Assembly: GCA_905612335.1 (NCBI GenBank)
Contig: CAJQRT010000009.1
Span: 1 to 8,910, forward strand
From: an uncultured Candidatus Pelagibacter sp.
GTDB lineage: Bacteria > Pseudomonadota > Alphaproteobacteria > Pelagibacterales > Pelagibacteraceae
Length of the DNA stretch: 8,910 nucleotides
Direction: 5' to 3'
Part shown: one piece after another, positions 6,997 through 8,910 of the stretch
Layout: each line of letters begins with the position of its first letter
How positions within the stretch are numbered: position 1 is the first letter of the stretch
Translations under genes and position numbers: made by a program
The notes under the pieces: model-generated
Told to the model about the DNA's origin: nothing
The model's database searches: none
Seen by the model: only the letters and a program-made list of their open reading frames with translations

Positions 6997-8418
6997 TTAT
7001 AATTGAGTTCCACCTACAGTCATTTTATCAATCAAAATTGAGGGCTGAGCTACTCCAACCGGTACACCCTGTCCTGCTTTTCCACAAGTTCCAATACCTG
7101 GATCGAGCATCATATTATTTCCAACTAACGAAACTTCCTTTAAAATTGATGGGCCATCACCTATTAATGTTGCTCCTTTGATGGGAGCACCAATTTTTCC
7201 ATTTATAATTTCATAAGCCTCGGTGCAATTAAATACAAACTTTCCTGAGGTAATATCAACCTGGCCACCACCAAAACTTACAGCAAATATTCCTTTATCT
7301 ACTGATTTAATCATTTCTTCTTGAGAATATTTTCCATTTAGCATCATTGTATTTCTCATTCTGGGGAGAACAACGTGCTTATAACTTTCTCTTCTACCAC
7401 TTCCTGTAGATCTGGTATTCATTAACCTTGCATTCAAACGATCTTGCATAAAATTTTTTAATATACCATTTTCAATCAAAACAGTTTTCTCTGTAGGGGT
7501 GCCCTCATCATCAATTGTTAAACTTCCTCTTCTATTATGTAAGGTTCCATCATCAACAATTGTAACTCCTTCACTTGCAACTCTCTGACCCATTAAATTA
7601 TGAAATGCAGAAGTTTTTTTTCTATTAAAATCTCCTTCTAAACCATGACCTATCGCTTCATGAATAAGTATTGCAGGCCATCCTGGGCCTAAGACCACTT
7701 TCATTTCTCCCGCTGGAGCAGGTTTACTTTCTAGGTTTATAGAAGCAATTCTAAATGCTTCATCACATACTTTTTTCCAATTATCATCTTTAAGATATTC
7801 ATCATAAGATTGTCTTCCACCAATTCCATACACACCTGTTTCTTTTTTGCCATTTTTTTCAAGCATCACCGAAACGTTGAAACGAATCAAAGGTCTAACA
7901 TCCGTTAATACTTCACCGCCTGATCTAATTATTTCTATTGATTTATGCTCTCCAGAAAAACTTGCTGTTACTTGCTGAACAATCCCACTTTTTGCTCTCG
8001 TATAATTATTAACTTCTTTTAAGAGTTCTAATTTTGATTGAAGTGATTTTTCTTCTATGGGGTTAATATTTTTATAAAATTTTTCATTTGTTTTAGGTAT
8101 CTCGTGATTATAAACACCTTTCCTTGACTTCAAGGTTGAGCTTAAATTATCAGCTGATTGTTTTAATGAATTTCTTGAAATTTCATTTGAATGTGAATAG
8201 GCAACAACCTCACCTGTTACAGCTCTTAAACCATAACCTAAATCAGAACTATAAGTAGAGCTTTTAATTTTATCATCATCCAACACAATTGATTCACTCT
8301 TTGAATTTTCTAAATAAAGCTCACCATCATCACAGTTATTTAGAGTTTCAGAAATAATTTTTTCTGCATCATTTCTTGATAAATCTGTTTTGTTAAAGAA
8401 ATCAGTCACACCAGTCAA
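6997..8418 (-). CDS. tldD: Metalloprotease TldD (zinc-binding subunit)
   Basis: The 473 residues compare with about 481 in E. coli TldD. The catalytic helix ILIHEAIGHGLEGDF (250-264) holds the HExxxH zinc motif (H253, E254, H258). C445 in GTCGKAGQGVPVGVAQP is the expected third ligand near the C-terminus. The N-terminal domain aligns by eye with E. coli TldD (DGELYLENSKSESIVLDD, 31-48). There is no in-frame ATG before residue 185 and an in-frame TGA lies at 8440-8442, so initiation must be non-ATG: TTG at 8418 or GTG at 8409. Both keep the conserved domain. No Shine-Dalgarno is visible at either. As first gene of tldD-pmbA-oxidoreductase, it supplies the active site of the TldD/E complex. It is divergent from the rhodanese gene. 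Confidence 0.96.
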   Translation of the reverse strand: MTGVTDFFNKTDLSRNDAEKIISETLNNCDDGELYLENSKSESIVLDDDKIKSSTYSSDLGYGLRAVTGEVVAYSHSNEISRNSLKQSADNLSSTLKSRKGVYNHEIPKTNEKFYKNINPIEEKSLQSKLELLKEVNNYTRAKSGIVQQVTASFSGEHKSIEIIRSGGEVLTDVRPLIRFNVSVMLEKNGKKETGVYGIGGRQSYDEYLKDDNWKKVCDEAFRIASINLESKPAPAGEMKVVLGPGWPAILIHEAIGHGLEGDFNRKKTSAFHNLMGQRVASEGVTIVDDGTLHNRRGSLTIDDEGTPTEKTVLIENGILKNFMQDRLNARLMNTRSTGSGRRESYKHVVLPRMRNTMMLNGKYSQEEMIKSVDKGIFAVSFGGGQVDITSGKFVFNCTEAYEIINGKIGAPIKGATLIGDGPSILKEVSLVGNNMMLDPGIGTCGKAGQGVPVGVAQPSILIDKMTVGGTQL

Positions 8419-8515
8419 ATAGTGGTTATAATTGTTTTTTCAATTGGTGAATTTCGCACATATACAAACTAGCTAAATCTAGGTAATTTTACTAATAAAT
8501 AAAAAAGGAATAAAA
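8419..8515. promoter_or_regulatory. Divergent tldD/rhodanese promoter region
   Basis: In this 97-bp gap, minus-strand TATAAC (8430 to 8425) lies about 6 nt before the tldD TTG, with a weak TTCACC 15 bp further upstream (8451 to 8446). That would give a leaderless or near-leaderless tldD mRNA. On the plus strand an exact TATAAT overlaps it at 8427-8432, and a second -10-like TATACA lies at 8461-8466. No strong -35 box accompanies any of them. A choice between these needs transcript 5'-end data. Confidence 0.35.
8504..8510 (+). promoter_or_regulatory. Ribosome binding site of the rhodanese gene
   Basis: AAAGGAA, with its AGGA core ending 6 nt before ATG 8516, is the only clearly good Shine-Dalgarno next to a start codon in this window. 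It fixes the start of the rhodanese gene. Confidence 0.7.
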
Positions 8516-8878
8516 ATGAAAAAATTTGATGAATTAATGAGCATTTCCAATGAAATAACAAATATTTCTATAGATGAAGCTAAAGAAAAATTAAATGATC
8601 CAAACGTTCAATTTATAGATGTCAGAGATAAAGGTAGTTTCGAAGCAGGGACCATAGGCAATGCTGTTAATTTAGAAAGAGGCTTGTTGGAGTTTTACTT
8701 AGCAGACGGAAGTCCTTTAGAAAATGAAATGTTTAAAAATAACCCAGATAAAGAATACGTAGTATTTTGTAGTCTTGGGGGTCAAAGTGCTCTTGCCACA
8801 AAAACAATGCAGGATATGGGATTAAAAAATGTAAAAAATATGACTGGTGGAATGACTGCCTGGAAAGAAAAAAAATAA
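8516..8878 (+). CDS. Single-domain rhodanese (sulfurtransferase-like) protein
   Basis: The 120-residue protein has one complete rhodanese domain: IDVRD (34-38, CH2A-type start), GTIGNAVNLERGLLEFYL (45-62), the active-site loop CSLGGQS (85-91) with C85 as the expected persulfide carrier, and the closing GGMTAW (111-116). The ERG-LEF segment followed by the SPLENEMF stretch (66-73) matches a proteobacterial single-domain subgroup that usually reads RG-LEFwaDP-SPyh. Such proteins accept sulfane sulfur as a Cys persulfide in the cytoplasm; physiological donor and acceptor are unknown. There is no signal peptide. Gln90 stands where the subgroup usually has Arg in the loop, which could alter anion binding. 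The gene has a good Shine-Dalgarno and is divergent from tldD. Confidence 0.93.
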   Translation: MKKFDELMSISNEITNISIDEAKEKLNDPNVQFIDVRDKGSFEAGTIGNAVNLERGLLEFYLADGSPLENEMFKNNPDKEYVVFCSLGGQSALATKTMQDMGLKNVKNMTGGMTAWKEKK

Positions 8879-8910
8879 ACTGTGAAAGTTTATTTTAATA
8901 ACTCGTGTAA
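8879..8910. other. Short sequence after the rhodanese gene
   Basis: These 32 bases follow the rhodanese stop and contain no hairpin-plus-T-run terminator and no start codon with a ribosome binding site. The neighbouring gene or terminator lies beyond the window. Confidence 0.5.

Noticed and set aside
8470..8484. CTAG-flanked sequence in the tldD/rhodanese gap
   Set aside because: Only 4-bp self-palindromic arms; too short to call an operator.
1..8910. Mobile elements, CRISPR arrays, tRNA or rRNA genes, prophage genes
   Set aside because: No transposase or integrase motifs, no spaced repeats beyond the helicase tail, and no cloverleaf or rRNA-like GC-rich segments were seen.

Overview
The window is AT-rich (roughly 30% GC by eye) and tightly packed. 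Genes abut, overlap by 4 bp or sit 2-5 bp apart, and proteins are rich in Lys, Asn and Ile. TldD, PmbA and TypA look alphaproteobacterial, and the COG3380-type flavoprotein and DUF6134-like secreted protein fit this. My best guess is a streamlined marine alphaproteobacterium of the SAR11/Pelagibacterales type. This is inferred from composition, compactness and protein style; no database comparison was possible.

Layout, left to right. (1) 1-1301, minus: 5' part of a DEAD-box-family RNA helicase running off the left edge, with motif II reading DETD and a repetitive basic Ser/Gly/Lys tail. (2) 1302-1496: 195-bp divergent regulatory region with a 15-bp dyad and a possible 16-codon upstream ORF ahead of the helicase. 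(3) 1497-3323, plus: complete typA/bipA ribosome-associated GTPase. (4) 3320-3967, minus: YczE/YitT-type membrane protein whose stop overlaps that of typA tail-to-tail. (5) 4021-4701, plus: secreted DUF6134-like protein, divergent from gene 4 across only 53 bp. (6) 8418-4704, minus: apparent operon tldD - pmbA - FAD-dependent oxidoreductase (5-nt gap, then ATGA overlap). (7) 8516-8878, plus: single-domain rhodanese, divergent from tldD.

Functionally this is mostly housekeeping. The helicase and TypA are both linked to RNA or ribosome handling, commonly under cold or stress conditions. TldD and PmbA form the two-subunit TldD/E metalloprotease: TldD carries the HExxxH zinc site and a late Cys, PmbA lacks that motif. 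The most system-like signal is translational coupling of TldD/E to a renalase-like flavoprotein, with a rhodanese divergent from them, but a shared pathway is only a hypothesis. I saw no mobile elements, CRISPR arrays, tRNA or rRNA genes, and no convincing intrinsic terminators. No gene-free stretch exceeds 195 bp.
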